From contig CBDIQW010000001.1 in NCBI GenBank assembly GCA_965283955.1, positions 2,170,001 to 2,234,000 of the forward strand: a stretch of DNA of 64,000 nt. Direction: 5' to 3'. Below, piece after piece: positions 25,371 through 35,256 of the stretch (its first letter is position 1; each line of letters begins with the position of its first letter). A model generated the notes under the pieces. That model ran no database searches. It was not told the DNA's origin and saw only the letters and a program-made list of their open reading frames with translations. This DNA comes from Emticicia sp965283955. Lineage in GTDB: Bacteria; Bacteroidota; Bacteroidia; Cytophagales; Spirosomataceae. The translations under genes were made by a program, and so were the position numbers.

Positions 25371-26600
25371 TCAAAACGACTCTGGTTCATAATCAATTGG
25401 TAGAAATTCACCCATTTTTTCGATTCCCCAACGGCCTTCAAACAACACAGCTAAAGGATTAACCAAATGCCCTGTTGATTCAATCAAAGTTTTGGGTTCT
25501 AAAAGTGTCAGAATTGAAACTTGTGGAGCGTCTTTTTTTCCTAAATCGGCAAATTGTGGTTCTTCAAATTCTCGTTCGTAAAATACATAGAGATAATTTT
25601 CAAAATTCAGTAGGGAAAGATTTTCTCTAACTTCAAAAACACAATTTTCGTCCAATGGCAGTTTGTGCAAATACTGGACATAAGGCGAGCGTTTGGGGTT
25701 TGGAACTTTATGCAACCAAATATTTTTACTCAAAATAATATCGGTCGAATCGACTTCTTTTTTTGCTTTTGCGGCGTGCTGAATAATATTACCCAAACTA
25801 TCTTTGATTTCGGGAAAAAGAGGAACCATAAAAAAACGTTTTTCTTCTCGAATCATCGTATAAACTTTATAACCAGCATTTGCCCAATCGTGGTTAATAG
25901 TTGATTTCAAGAAATGCTGAGGCGAACCGAAGTAAGCTTTTTCTCGATTTTCGTGCCATTTTTGCTGTTTTCTTTCGTTTTTGGTAGTCATTTCCTGAAA
26001 AAATGGGAAACCATAATAGGTTACGTAGCTTTGAGAGAAACTGTATTTAAATTCTTCTAAATCATATTTTATTGTATAACCCAAAGCTTTGTTTTCTATC
26101 TCCAAAGGTTCATCGGCATTGATTGTCAATTCAGATTCATCATCGCTCAACGAAAACCAAAGTGCTTTCGGATTTTTCAAAACACAATCTTCCGAAAAAG
26201 CAGTTCTGCCAAAAAAATGCTCTTTAAAAAGCGGATAATACCTCTCAAAACCATTTCTTAGTCTTTTCACGGTTACACCTTGCAAAGCAATGGCATCGGG
26301 CGAAAGCATAATCAGTAAAGGTTTTCGGAGTGTATCGGCCTTAATTTTGATAGAAATAGTTTCGTAACCAATAAAACTCACCACCAAATCAAGAACACCC
26401 GCAGGTACATTGGTTAGTTTAAATCGACCTTTATCATCAGCTTGTTGGCCTTTGGTTGAGTTACTAATAAATACATTGGCAAATGATAGCGGTTTTTTGT
26501 CTTCTCCACTAATCACTCGGCCTTCAATGTTTCTTTGACAAAAACTAAGTGTAGGGATACACACAAAAAGGCAATATAAAAAGATACTTCGGAAACGCAT
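25371..26600 (-). CDS. Secreted protein with carboxypeptidase regulatory-like domain
   Basis: A 409-residue protein with a signal peptide (MRFRSIFLYCLFVCIPTLSFCQ), then a CarboxypepD_reg-like beta sandwich at about residues 24-110 (RNIEGRVISGEDKKPLSFANVFISNS, GRFKLTNVPAGVLDLVVSFIGYETI). The remaining 300 residues resemble the soluble C-terminal part seen in many Bacteroidota proteins of this kind, with no TonB-dependent barrel. It is probably periplasmic or on the outer membrane. The function is unknown. Confidence 0.75.
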   Translation of the reverse strand: MRFRSIFLYCLFVCIPTLSFCQRNIEGRVISGEDKKPLSFANVFISNSTKGQQADDKGRFKLTNVPAGVLDLVVSFIGYETISIKIKADTLRKPLLIMLSPDAIALQGVTVKRLRNGFERYYPLFKEHFFGRTAFSEDCVLKNPKALWFSLSDDESELTINADEPLEIENKALGYTIKYDLEEFKYSFSQSYVTYYGFPFFQEMTTKNERKQQKWHENREKAYFGSPQHFLKSTINHDWANAGYKVYTMIREEKRFFMVPLFPEIKDSLGNIIQHAAKAKKEVDSTDIILSKNIWLHKVPNPKRSPYVQYLHKLPLDENCVFEVRENLSLLNFENYLYVFYEREFEEPQFADLGKKDAPQVSILTLLEPKTLIESTGHLVNPLAVLFEGRWGIEKMGEFLPIDYEPESF

Positions 26601-26748
26601 TGAGCAATAAAATATAATAAGGATACAAATTAATCATTAATAAATGATATTTCTACAAGAACGAGATTAAAATTATGCAGAAGTTTTGATGCATTCTTTT
26701 TTGAAATGGCAAAAACTTTTCTCAATTTTGGACATTAACCAATCAATC

Positions 26749-27177
26749 ATGGAAGAGCAAAAGAAAATAACAAAGCATTATAAAAACGATGACATTACGG
26801 TTGTTTGGCAGCCACATATCTGTATTCACTCTGCTATTTGTTTCAGAGGGTTATCAAATGTCTTTAATCCACAGAAACGCCCGTGGATAACCTTAGAAGG
26901 TGCTGAAAGTGAGGCTATTATGAAGCAAATTGATGATTGTCCATCAGGAGCATTGACATATATCAAACACGCAGAAGAACCACAGAATTTGGAAGTAGAA
27001 ACCATCGTTGAACCGCTTCAAAATGGGCCTTTGCTGGTTTATGGAAATATCTCAATCAAAGATGCCGAAGGAAATCTGACCAAAAAATACAAAACAACGG
27101 CACTTTGCCGTTGTGGAGCATCAAGTAATAAACCTTATTGCGATGGCTCGCACGTGAAGGTTGGGTTTGAAGGATGA
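26749..27177 (+). CDS. Fer4_19 and CDGSH iron-sulfur protein
   Basis: A 142-residue protein from ATG 26749 (MEEQKKITKHYKNDD). The N-terminal half is a Fer4_19-type domain (HICIHSAICFRGLSNVF, then DDCPSGALTYI), and the C-terminal half a CDGSH 2Fe-2S domain (CRCGASSNKPYCDGSH), with the C-x-C-x10-C-x3-H pattern intact. Such fusions are soluble redox or Fe-S handling proteins. It stands alone, followed by a very long hairpin. Confidence 0.88.
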   Translation: MEEQKKITKHYKNDDITVVWQPHICIHSAICFRGLSNVFNPQKRPWITLEGAESEAIMKQIDDCPSGALTYIKHAEEPQNLEVETIVEPLQNGPLLVYGNISIKDAEGNLTKKYKTTALCRCGASSNKPYCDGSHVKVGFEG

Positions 27178-27230
27178 AGTTTTTAATCAACTGCAATAAA
27201 CAACAGTCTATAGAAAAGAAAATTCAATTT

Positions 27231-27281
27231 CAGAAGCAACAAAAGCGTAGGAATTTAAATCCTACGCTTTTGTTGCTTCTG
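27231..27281. repeat. 21-bp perfect hairpin
   Basis: Two perfect 21-bp arms (27231-27251 and 27261-27281) flank a 9-base AT loop. There is no T-run beyond the stem. It lies between the CDGSH gene and the end of the NtrY-like kinase gene, which converge, so it may act as a terminator, but its length and composition also suit a palindromic repeat. Confidence 0.8.
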
Positions 27282-27375
27282 TGAACTATTTATGCTAAAC
27301 TGTTCATGCTTCCTAATATGTCAATGTTTCGAGACGGAGGTATATATGTAATTAATTTGTAACTCATTCATAATT

Positions 27376-30300
27376 TTATCTTATCGCCAGCGGTAAATCT
27401 ATGAAGAAAGTTGTTCCTCGGTCGGTTTCAGTTTCAAACCAAATATTTCCACCTGCGTGCTCTACGCCCCTACGAGCCATTGCCAAGCCAAGTCCCGAAC
27501 CTCCAACTTTGGTCGTAAAATTTGGAATAAATACTCGCTGACGAATATTTTCTGGAATACCCGAACCATTATCTTGAATTTCGATGATAGCAATATTATC
27601 ATCTTCATTTCTATAAAGCCGAAGATTAATGATGGCACGTTTTTCTTTCGGAACTGACTGTATTCCATTGATAATCAGGTTCGTAATTACCCGACTCATA
27701 AACTGGCGGTCGCCCACCACCCATGCTTCTTTTTCTTTGATGTAGGCATTGAGCGAAATTCTTTCATCTTCTGCATATAAATCAGCCGATTTCTGAATCA
27801 ACGGCACGAGGTCGAAAACTTCATTCCGTGGCACAGGCATTTTGGCAAATTCAGAGAACGAATTGGCAATTTCACTGATATTATCAATCTGCTCGGTAAG
27901 AGAGTTTAAGGCACGTGCAATACGTTCTTTTGTTTTCGGATTATCGACCACAATCGTTCGTTGTAATTGCTGAATTGAGAGCTTCATTGGTGTCAACGGA
28001 TTCTTGATTTCGTGAGCCACTTGCTTGGCCATTTCTCGCCATGCGGTTTGCTTTTCACTCATCGACAACGCAACTTTACTTTCTTCGAGCTTTTTCAACA
28101 TCTTATTGTATTCACGCATCAAAATACCAATTTCATCGTCCGAATTCCACTCCACTCGGTCGTTCAATTTATCCAAATTCGTTTTCTTCAACTTCTGAGC
28201 CACCATACGTAGCGGATTAGTCAGAATATTGGATGCGAAATACGATAAAATCAATAAAATTAAGAATAACCAAGCGAAAACGCTCAAAATCGAAGCCACA
28301 ACATCGGTTACTTGACGGTCAAGTGTTGGTTTAGCATCAAAAAACGGAATCCCGATTACTCCAATTGGTTTGCTATCATGTCCTTTGATGCTCATATAAG
28401 CGGTTTTATAATTCAAACTTCCAAGCGATTCTGGCAATAAGGCCTCATTTTCCTTCTCTTCGATAATTCGACGGTAAGCCTCAGGATTAATAAAAGACGA
28501 GAGTAAACCGTATTCGTAAACCAACGGCCGAGTTGTTAAATCTAATTTTCCGTTAAGTCCATAAAAGTTAATATCAAGTTTGGTATCACGTGCTAAATCA
28601 TTGATTTCTTGCTCCAGAAAAGCCCTGCTCATACGTTTTTGAATAAAACTTTCGAGTTGGAGCTGAACCGTAGATGTAATATTTTTGGTATTATCGAGAT
28701 AGCTTTTTTCTTGATTACTGATAAAAGTAGAGTCGATAACGCTCAAAGTAATAATAATAACCAACAACAACGGCAGCAAAAATGCCGCATTAATATAAAG
28801 CTGTATTTTAGTGGCGAAATTGACGTTAAGGTTCTTCAAACCGTAGCGAATCGCATACAAAACCATAACGATAATGATGAAAAGTACTGAAAGCAAAAAC
28901 AAAAACGAAAAATTAGAAAATAGATTTCGCCATGCTTGGTATTTAGCAGAAATCACTATTTTGCGTCCGTTTTGACCAATTTTACCGACATGTTTGAAAT
29001 CGTTTAGCTCAATTCCTTTTTCATAAAGTGTCGAATCTGATAAAATGCTTGTCGGTAATTTTCTTACATAGTTATAGCTTCCCGAACTGAATATCAAGTG
29101 ATTAGCTTTATCGAAAATTGCGTAACTATAGTTTTTTGTATCAGGCGTTTGTGTAAATTTTTTATCGAGCAATAGTTCTGGATAAACACTTTGAGCAAAT
29201 TCATCACGGAGTTTCAAATCAAGTACTACGTAGCCCACTAAGCTTGAATTTTCTTGAATCGGAATAAAAGTCAGGTATTGTTTGATAAAATTATTGCCAA
29301 CATCATTGATAAAAAATACTGATGGATTGGCGGTCTTATACGAAGCTTGCTTGAAGGTTTCTTCATAAAAAGAAAGGTTTTTTGAGCCTTCCGAAATATC
29401 AAGCGAGTTTCCGTTGCCGTCAAAAGCCAAAACTTCTGTATCATAACGGTCGAAATACAGATCCAGATGCTTACTCTTGACCAACTGTTGGGTTTGCTCA
29501 CGGGCGAGCGTTTGGCGGGTAATCGCTTGTCGAATCGCAGTATCTTGTTCTATGGTTTGAATCACTCTTGTGAGTAATCCTTCACCCAATAAATCGTTTT
29601 CAGCTAAATATTTTTGTCCAAAATTCTGTTTATCAAAATAATCTTTTTTCTGCTCTTCAGAACGAATCACATACATCGCAATCAAAGCAAAAACAAACGC
29701 TCCCGTAAAGAAATAAATCGTGGTTTTATACTTAAAACTATACAAAAAACGTGGGTATTTGTAGAGATAAACCAACAAAAAGTACACGCCAGTCAGCACA
29801 TAAATCCATCTGAATTGGTCTAAAACCGTGATAACGGCTAAACCAATCACCAAACCTAATAACCATTTAGCAATAGCATTTTTTGTGTTTTTATTTATTC
29901 GCAGAAACAAGCTACTGAGTAAGTGAATAATCAAAAAGAAAATCACTGATAAAAGCAAGTAGAACGATAAAGTGGCAATTTTTAGGGCAGAAAACGAAAT
30001 ACTAAGTGAAAGATCAAGACTAAACTGCGATTTTTCGTAAATATTACAAAGGTTTCGATGACAAATAAACGTAAATAAAATAGCAATCACCACTAATATA
30101 ACCGACAGAATATTTTGAACTACTTTAGGAGCTTTGAACAATTTATAATAAAGTGTTGAGCGATAAAAACTCTGCACCAAGTAAACTACCAATATAAAAA
30201 TAACGATGGCATTGAGCAATACATCGCCCAACGATGGAGCTAACTCATTGACAGTAAGAAACTTAGGATTAAACAAACTCGACTCATAAAAAATAAACGG

Positions 30301-31089
30301 AATACTATTAGCGAGCATCACCAAACGCACAAAAAACAAATAGAACATCAATAAAATAAATGCTCGACCAAATTGGTGTTTTTGGCGTAATCGAGAAATC
30401 CAGATAATGATATAAACGCCAAAAAGCAAGATACTGATAGCCAACAAAAAAAGCGTATTGGTTGGAATATTAGGCGAATTGATTTTTTCGATTTGAGGCG
30501 GAACAACAGTAAACAAAAACTTACCATTTTCGTCGTTGATATTGTAAAGACTTTTGCTACTTGGCGTATTCGTAATTTCTTTGGGTTCGGTAATGAAAAC
30601 CTCGTGGTTATAACCATTTCTGAGATAATCATTTTCATTTCTAAACTTTCGATAAAGATTTATCAACGAAAAAATCTCAACTTTCGCTCCTTTATAACTC
30701 AAGGCGATCGAATTGGTAATATACTTACCATTATCTGCACTTAATAAACTGGCTTGTTCTCCTTTATAAAGTTGCTGATAATTAGGCACATAACGATGGT
30801 CAGACCAATAAACTAATTGACCATTACGGAAAACGTAGTATGGATAAAGCGTAGGTGTTTCAAAGTTCAAAAAGGTATTTCCCGAAGATTTTTGGTATTG
30901 CGTAGCCACATTAACCAATTCATTTTTCGAGACCAATATTTTTGACTTTACTCTACTTCTAATCGAAGATATATAATGTTGTTCGGAAGCCCCAGGTGCA
31001 TCTTTCTCAAAAATGAAAAAGTTTAATGCCGCAACTCCAAACAAAACTACCGAAAGAATTAGAAAAATATGTTTTTTAAGAAACTCCAA
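27376..31089 (-). CDS. NtrY-like sensor histidine kinase, very large
   Basis: A 1237-residue membrane kinase; a TTG at 31089 is the only plausible start. It has one helix near the N terminus (residues 7-25), an extracytoplasmic region, a block of about nine helices (220-485), a second extracytoplasmic region, two helices around 740 and 770, a Cache/PAS-like loop, a helix near 940, a HAMP region, a HisKA with His in MAKQVAHEIKNPLTPMKLS and a HATPase (NLIINGIQSVPK, DNGSGIPENIR, GSGLGLAMARRGVEHAGG). The kinase core is NtrY-like. No response regulator is adjacent, so its partner is encoded elsewhere. Confidence 0.88.
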   Translation of the reverse strand: MEFLKKHIFLILSVVLFGVAALNFFIFEKDAPGASEQHYISSIRSRVKSKILVSKNELVNVATQYQKSSGNTFLNFETPTLYPYYVFRNGQLVYWSDHRYVPNYQQLYKGEQASLLSADNGKYITNSIALSYKGAKVEIFSLINLYRKFRNENDYLRNGYNHEVFITEPKEITNTPSSKSLYNINDENGKFLFTVVPPQIEKINSPNIPTNTLFLLAISILLFGVYIIIWISRLRQKHQFGRAFILLMFYLFFVRLVMLANSIPFIFYESSLFNPKFLTVNELAPSLGDVLLNAIVIFILVVYLVQSFYRSTLYYKLFKAPKVVQNILSVILVVIAILFTFICHRNLCNIYEKSQFSLDLSLSISFSALKIATLSFYLLLSVIFFLIIHLLSSLFLRINKNTKNAIAKWLLGLVIGLAVITVLDQFRWIYVLTGVYFLLVYLYKYPRFLYSFKYKTTIYFFTGAFVFALIAMYVIRSEEQKKDYFDKQNFGQKYLAENDLLGEGLLTRVIQTIEQDTAIRQAITRQTLAREQTQQLVKSKHLDLYFDRYDTEVLAFDGNGNSLDISEGSKNLSFYEETFKQASYKTANPSVFFINDVGNNFIKQYLTFIPIQENSSLVGYVVLDLKLRDEFAQSVYPELLLDKKFTQTPDTKNYSYAIFDKANHLIFSSGSYNYVRKLPTSILSDSTLYEKGIELNDFKHVGKIGQNGRKIVISAKYQAWRNLFSNFSFLFLLSVLFIIIVMVLYAIRYGLKNLNVNFATKIQLYINAAFLLPLLLVIIITLSVIDSTFISNQEKSYLDNTKNITSTVQLQLESFIQKRMSRAFLEQEINDLARDTKLDINFYGLNGKLDLTTRPLVYEYGLLSSFINPEAYRRIIEEKENEALLPESLGSLNYKTAYMSIKGHDSKPIGVIGIPFFDAKPTLDRQVTDVVASILSVFAWLFLILLILSYFASNILTNPLRMVAQKLKKTNLDKLNDRVEWNSDDEIGILMREYNKMLKKLEESKVALSMSEKQTAWREMAKQVAHEIKNPLTPMKLSIQQLQRTIVVDNPKTKERIARALNSLTEQIDNISEIANSFSEFAKMPVPRNEVFDLVPLIQKSADLYAEDERISLNAYIKEKEAWVVGDRQFMSRVITNLIINGIQSVPKEKRAIINLRLYRNEDDNIAIIEIQDNGSGIPENIRQRVFIPNFTTKVGGSGLGLAMARRGVEHAGGNIWFETETDRGTTFFIDLPLAIR

Positions 31090-31376
31090 TGCTTATTTCT
31101 GATAAGATATTACCATACCTATTTATCGAAAACCATGCCAAAGACAATCGATAATCGGCAATTAATGGTCGATAACGTCTGGTTGAAGAGTTGATTGAAG
31201 ATTAGCGATTGTTAATTGGTGATTTTTGATGTAAAAACTAATTTTAACACTAAAATATACTCCATTTGGCAACTTAATTACACCATAATGGCGAAGCGAA
31301 GAACCATCAATAATCTACAATTCTTAATCTTCAATCGCTAATTTCTTACCTTAACAACATTGAATTATTATTAATC

Positions 31377-31664
31377 TTAGAGTTTTAAATCTTTCTCAAT
31401 CGTAAAACCCATTCCCGATTCGGTTTCGGCGTAGTCAATTTTTATGCCAATCAAATACATCAAATGACGCTTATCTATAAGTACCTTAACGCCTTCCACT
31501 TCGTAAAGTTCATCGTTTTCGGCGGCTTTATCAAGCCCTAAAAGATACGTTGCCGAGCAAGCTCCGCCCTTCAAACCAACTCTCAATGCATAGCCTTCGG
31601 GAATTTGTGAAGAATTGAGACTTTTTAATATTTCTGTTCGTGCTATTTCTGAAAAAGTTACCAT
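31377..31664 (-). CDS. IscA/HesB-like protein lacking the C-terminal cysteine pair
   Basis: A 95-residue A-type Fe-S carrier-like protein: VTFSEIARTEILKSL, then LRVGLKGGACSATYLLGLD with the first conserved Cys (about residue 35), then VKVLIDKRHLMYLIGIKIDY. The usual ending with NPNA and CGCG is replaced by ESGMGFTIEKDLKL. It therefore has only one of the three ligand cysteines and cannot hold a cluster in the canonical way. It stands alone with a stem-loop just before its start. Confidence 0.8.
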   Translation of the reverse strand: MVTFSEIARTEILKSLNSSQIPEGYALRVGLKGGACSATYLLGLDKAAENDELYEVEGVKVLIDKRHLMYLIGIKIDYAETESGMGFTIEKDLKL

Positions 31665-31677
31665 GCTGCAAATATAT

Positions 31678-31710
31678 AAGGAAGCCTTCGCTTAAAGCGA
31701 AGACTTCCTT
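31678..31710. other. Stem-loop in the leader of the IscA-like gene
   Basis: AAGGAAG(C)CTTCGCTT pairs with AAGCGAAG(A)CTTCCTT-like sequence, with arms ending at 31684 and 31704-31710. On the minus strand it ends 14 bases before the start codon at 31664, close enough to affect ribosome access if transcribed. It could equally be a palindromic repeat. Confidence 0.45.
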
Positions 31711-31730
31711 GAAAAATACCAAATAAACAT

Positions 31731-31761
31731 TTTGAAGCCGCATTCACTTGCCTTACTTTTG
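31731..31761 (+). promoter_or_regulatory. Bacteroidota-type promoter (TTTG-N19-TACTTTTG)
   Basis: TTTG at 31731-31734 and TACTTTTG at 31754-31761 match the -33 and -7 consensus of the Bacteroidota primary sigma factor with a normal spacer. The start codon of the 185-residue gene lies 19 bases downstream. Confidence 0.65.
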
Positions 31762-31779
31762 TGATAAATAAACTAAATA

Positions 31780-32337
31780 ATGATGCAGTCTCTCGTCGAA
31801 TTACTCAAAATATTAATTCCAGCCGCCGCTGTTTTATATGGAATGTTTCTCACTATTCAGACTTTCCTGCAAAAACAATTTGAGCAGAAAGAACTGGACA
31901 CCAAGGCCAAAACGATCGAAATCTCTATGCCCATTCGCCTACAAGCCTACGAGCGTATGACACTTTTTTTAGAACGAATCACACCCGCTAACTTACTTAT
32001 CAGACTTGGCAGTCCCGACATGCAAACCATTGACTATCAGCGAGTTTTATTGCAAGAAATTCGTGAAGAGTTTAATCATAACCTTGCTCAACAGGTGTAT
32101 ATTTCGCACGAAACTTGGGAGAAAATCCGCACTGCCATGAATGATGTCGTGGCTTTGATAAATACGTCAGCATCTGAAATTTCGCCCGATTCAACTTCAA
32201 TAAATCTCTCAAAAAAAATCTTTGAAAAAGTAATCAACGAAAATCAACAGCCAACTGCTGAAGCCTTAAAAATCACTAAGAAGAAGCTCAAAAACTATTT
32301 TTATGATAGTTATTCGATATCACCCAACGTTTTATGA
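31780..32337 (+). CDS. N-terminally anchored hypothetical protein
   Basis: A 185-residue protein with one N-terminal membrane helix (VELLKILIPAAAVLYGMFLTI, about residues 6-26) and a mostly helical cytosolic part rich in charged residues. It contains YERMTLFLERITPANLLIRLG and IREEFNHNLAQQVYISHETWEKI, which look conserved. I do not know a name for the family. It has its own promoter and converges with the DUF421 gene, overlapping its end by 28 bases. Confidence 0.65.
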   Translation: MMQSLVELLKILIPAAAVLYGMFLTIQTFLQKQFEQKELDTKAKTIEISMPIRLQAYERMTLFLERITPANLLIRLGSPDMQTIDYQRVLLQEIREEFNHNLAQQVYISHETWEKIRTAMNDVVALINTSASEISPDSTSINLSKKIFEKVINENQQPTAEALKITKKKLKNYFYDSYSISPNVL

Positions 32338-32816
32338 ACCCGTTTTTTGCGGGTTTTCGATTGATAATTTTCAGATAAAACGCTGATATTACCATCAACT
32401 TCGAGCATGGCCAAGTTTACCTTTTCTATAGTGTCAACTCCGTGTTCTCGCACAGCGGCTTGTAATTCTTGTACTGTAAAACCTGCTTGTTCAACATTTT
32501 GCTTCTGAATTTTTCCTTCGTAAATTAGCATTATGGGTTCTCCTTCAATAAACTTTTCAATTGGTTTAAACTTAAAAATAAGTTTTTTCAGTACATAGTT
32601 TATCACAAAAAGCGTACTTGCCGCCACTATCCCGCCTAAAAGTGAAGTATTTGGCCCCACCATTGCATTCTGTACAGCATTGCTAATGAGCAAGATAAAA
32701 ACCAAATCAACTACCGAAAGCTGCGAAAGTTCTTTCTTCCCAAATAGCTTAATTGCCACTACAATAAAAACATAAACCGCCCCTGCTCGCAGCATTAAGT
32801 CAAGATATTCCGTCAT
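32310..32816 (-). CDS. DUF421 (YetF-like) membrane protein
   Basis: A 168-residue protein from ATG 32816 (MTEYLDLMLRAGAVYVFI). Three membrane helices cover the first ~80 residues (IKLFGKKELSQLSVVDLVFILLISNAVQNAM is characteristic), followed by the soluble DUF421 domain (PIMLIYEGKIQKQNVEQAGFTVQELQAAVREHG). The extended frame up to 32864 is rejected because it lacks the family start. DUF421 proteins are of unknown function. Its 3' end overlaps the convergent upstream gene. Confidence 0.85.
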   Translation of the reverse strand: MTEYLDLMLRAGAVYVFIVVAIKLFGKKELSQLSVVDLVFILLISNAVQNAMVGPNTSLLGGIVAASTLFVINYVLKKLIFKFKPIEKFIEGEPIMLIYEGKIQKQNVEQAGFTVQELQAAVREHGVDTIEKVNLAMLEVDGNISVLSENYQSKTRKKRVHKTLGDIE

Positions 32817-32977
32817 TCTATAAAATTGTTTCTTTGTTTCCCAAATATAAACTATCTTGGGCATAAATCAAGAAATACTCACAGACATACCTATTGGTCA
32901 TTTGAGCTTTTTTGATTAATATTGGTAGTTATTTCACTGAAACGCAACCATTTAGCTAAAACCTACGTAGATACTTC

Positions 32978-33559
32978 ATGGCGAACAATCTGCCAAACGA
33001 AAGCCCCGAAGAATTACTCCAAAAGAGTGTGAGAGGTGACCGCAAGAGTCAAGAAAAACTCTATCGGCAGTTCTATGGGTTTGCCATGAGCGTATGTATG
33101 CGTTATACACAGAGCCGTGACGAAGCTCTGGAAATCGTCAATGATAGCTTTTTGAAGGTTTTTACAAAAGGCGACCTATACGATTCAAAGTATCCGTTTA
33201 AGGCGTGGTTCAGACGAATTATTGTCAACACCGCTCTTGATTTTTATAGGAGTCAACAAAAACATTATTTCCACGAAAACATTGAAGAAGCATACGAAGT
33301 TTCTTCCAATGATAGCAGCCCCCTAAGCCAACTCAATCACGAAGAAATCATCATGCTTATCCAGCGACTTCCGTCTGGGTATAAAATGGTATTTAATCTT
33401 TTTGTGATTGACGGTTTTTCGCACGAGGAAATAAGTAATCAACTCGGAATTTCTGTTGGAACTTCAAAATCAAACCTTTCAAGGGCCAGAGAAGCTCTTA
33501 GAAAAATGATTTTGAAAGAAGAAAGTGCTTTACCAAGCTCTGACTTCAAAGAAAATTAA
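32978..33559 (+). CDS. ECF-type RNA polymerase sigma factor
   Basis: A 193-residue sigma factor: region 2 (GDRKSQEKLYRQFYGFAMSVCMRYTQSRDEALEIVNDSFLKVF, FKAWFRRIIVNTALDFYR) and region 4 (IMLIQRLPSGYKMVFNLFVIDGFSHEEISNQLGISVGTSKSNLSRAREALRK). The anti-sigma/outer-membrane-type gene follows 12 bases later and is the likely partner or target. Confidence 0.92.
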   Translation: MANNLPNESPEELLQKSVRGDRKSQEKLYRQFYGFAMSVCMRYTQSRDEALEIVNDSFLKVFTKGDLYDSKYPFKAWFRRIIVNTALDFYRSQQKHYFHENIEEAYEVSSNDSSPLSQLNHEEIIMLIQRLPSGYKMVFNLFVIDGFSHEEISNQLGISVGTSKSNLSRAREALRKMILKEESALPSSDFKEN

Positions 33560-33571
33560 CCACTTTTTTAA

Positions 33572-35169
33572 ATGAATATAAACAAACATGAAATGTCAGA
33601 CGACGAGTTAGACCGTCTTTTCAGCGAATCGGCCGAAAAGATGAAATTTGACTTTGACCCTGACTCATGGGCAAAAATGAGCCAAAAACTTGATGCAGCA
33701 GCACCGCCACCATCAAGTAGCCAAGGTATGACTCCTTGGCTCAAGTGGAGTTTATTGCTTTTGATTGGTTTATTAGCTTTCGTTGGAGGATATTTTATGT
33801 TGAAATCTTCAGCGAGCCAATCAAAAGAGACGATGGTTAATTTAACCAAAAAGGCTGAAAGTGAGCAAACAAGAATTAATTCAAAAAAATATGTAGAAAC
33901 ATCTAAAGTAGATACAGACAATATAGAAACAGAAGAAAACGCAACGGAGGTAACCCAAAACAGCGAATCGAACAAAGTAAATAACACTACCAAAGAATCA
34001 GAAGTTTTAAGTGAAAGCAATGAAAACTTTGGAATAAAAAAGTCAACTGAAGCCAATAAATTTATTGAAAAAGGGAAAGTAGCACTCTCAAACAAAACAA
34101 TTGAAAAATCTTTAAAATCAGACAAAAATAACAATTTTTCAGAAAAAAACACTAAAATATACCACAATAGTGAAGACAAAATATTAGTAAAAAACGCAAA
34201 TAAGCGTAGAATAAATGCTAATTTATCAGAATCATCAACTGAAGCGAACTCGAATAATAGCTTAGTTGAGATAAAGGAGTTTTCAACAAGAAATACTTCT
34301 TCAAAGTCAAAGAAAAAAATAATAATCCTCAGACTTTCAGCAATGCTGACATTAATACTAATGTTACGAGTTTGGATAATTATCCTCAAATAAGCAATTC
34401 AATTGCAAGCAATGCAACCATTGAAGAAAATCACTTAACGCTGAATAACCTTGGTTTACTTTCACCGAAAGGTACATTCATCAAATTGAGCATTAATTTA
34501 CCTGCTATTGTATTTGAAAATCCCAAAACAGAAACACCAATTGTTCCAAAAAGTTCGCTTCAATCATTCAAAAAAGGCTTGTATTTCAGATTTGGTATTT
34601 CGCCCGATATGAGTTTAGTTACTACAGACGAACTCACCAAATTTGGGAGTAATTTAGCTTTTCTTTTAGAATATCGTTTCAATAGTCGCCTAAGCATTCA
34701 AGGCGGGGTACTTCGCTCAATGAAGTATTATGATGCCTACCCTGAATCGTACGAATGGCCTTATAATTGGCCTTATCCGCCAAAACTCATTGATATTAAT
34801 GCCACCTGCAAAATGCTTGATATTCCGCTAAATATCAGATACGATATTAGTCAGAAGAAATTCTCACGCATCTTTGTGAGTGCAGGAGTAACCAGCTACG
34901 TCATGCTCAACGAAAAATATGTTTACAACTACGAAAACCCAGCCGACCCAAAAATCAAATGGAAATCATGGGAAGGAAAAACAGGACCATATTATTTAGG
35001 CGTAGTAAATTTTTCGATGGGTTACGAATACCAGCTATTCCGTAAGTTGAGCGTGCAGGCCGAACCTTTCTTTAAATTGCCTATTGCACACGTTGGTTTC
35101 GGTCAAGTTAATCTTTCAACACTTGGGCTGTTAGTTTCGGCCAAATACCCAATTTCGATTCGTAAATAA
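33572..35169 (+). pseudogene. Anti-sigma-like protein with outer-membrane beta-barrel domain, frameshifted
   Basis: Frame 33572-34393 continues in frame 34372-35169. The break is in the A7 run 34313-34319; one more A gives KKKNNNPQTFSNADINTN. The product (about 532 residues) has a short cytosolic N terminus (HEMSDDELDRLFSESAEKMKFDFDPDSWAKM), one helix (LKWSLLLLIGLLAFVGGYFML, about residues 52-72), a long Ser/Asn/Lys linker and a C-terminal PorT-like outer-membrane beta-barrel region (KGLYFRFGISPDMSLVTTDELTK, then LSIQGGVLRSMKYYDAYP). The layout suits a sigma regulator coupled to an envelope protein. It directly follows the ECF sigma gene. Confidence 0.7.
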
Positions 35170-35256
35170 TTTTTGATTTTTCGGTATAATTTTTGCAATT
35201 TAGTATCAGAATAATAAACTTTTGAGCGAAAACGTTTTATCATAAAAATCACAGCA

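Noticed and set aside
33568..34389. Minus-strand ORF of 273 codons opposite the anti-sigma-like gene
   Set aside because: It mirrors the low-complexity plus-strand gene almost exactly; its product is a Phe/Leu/Ser-rich string caused by the complementary Lys/Asn/Glu codons.
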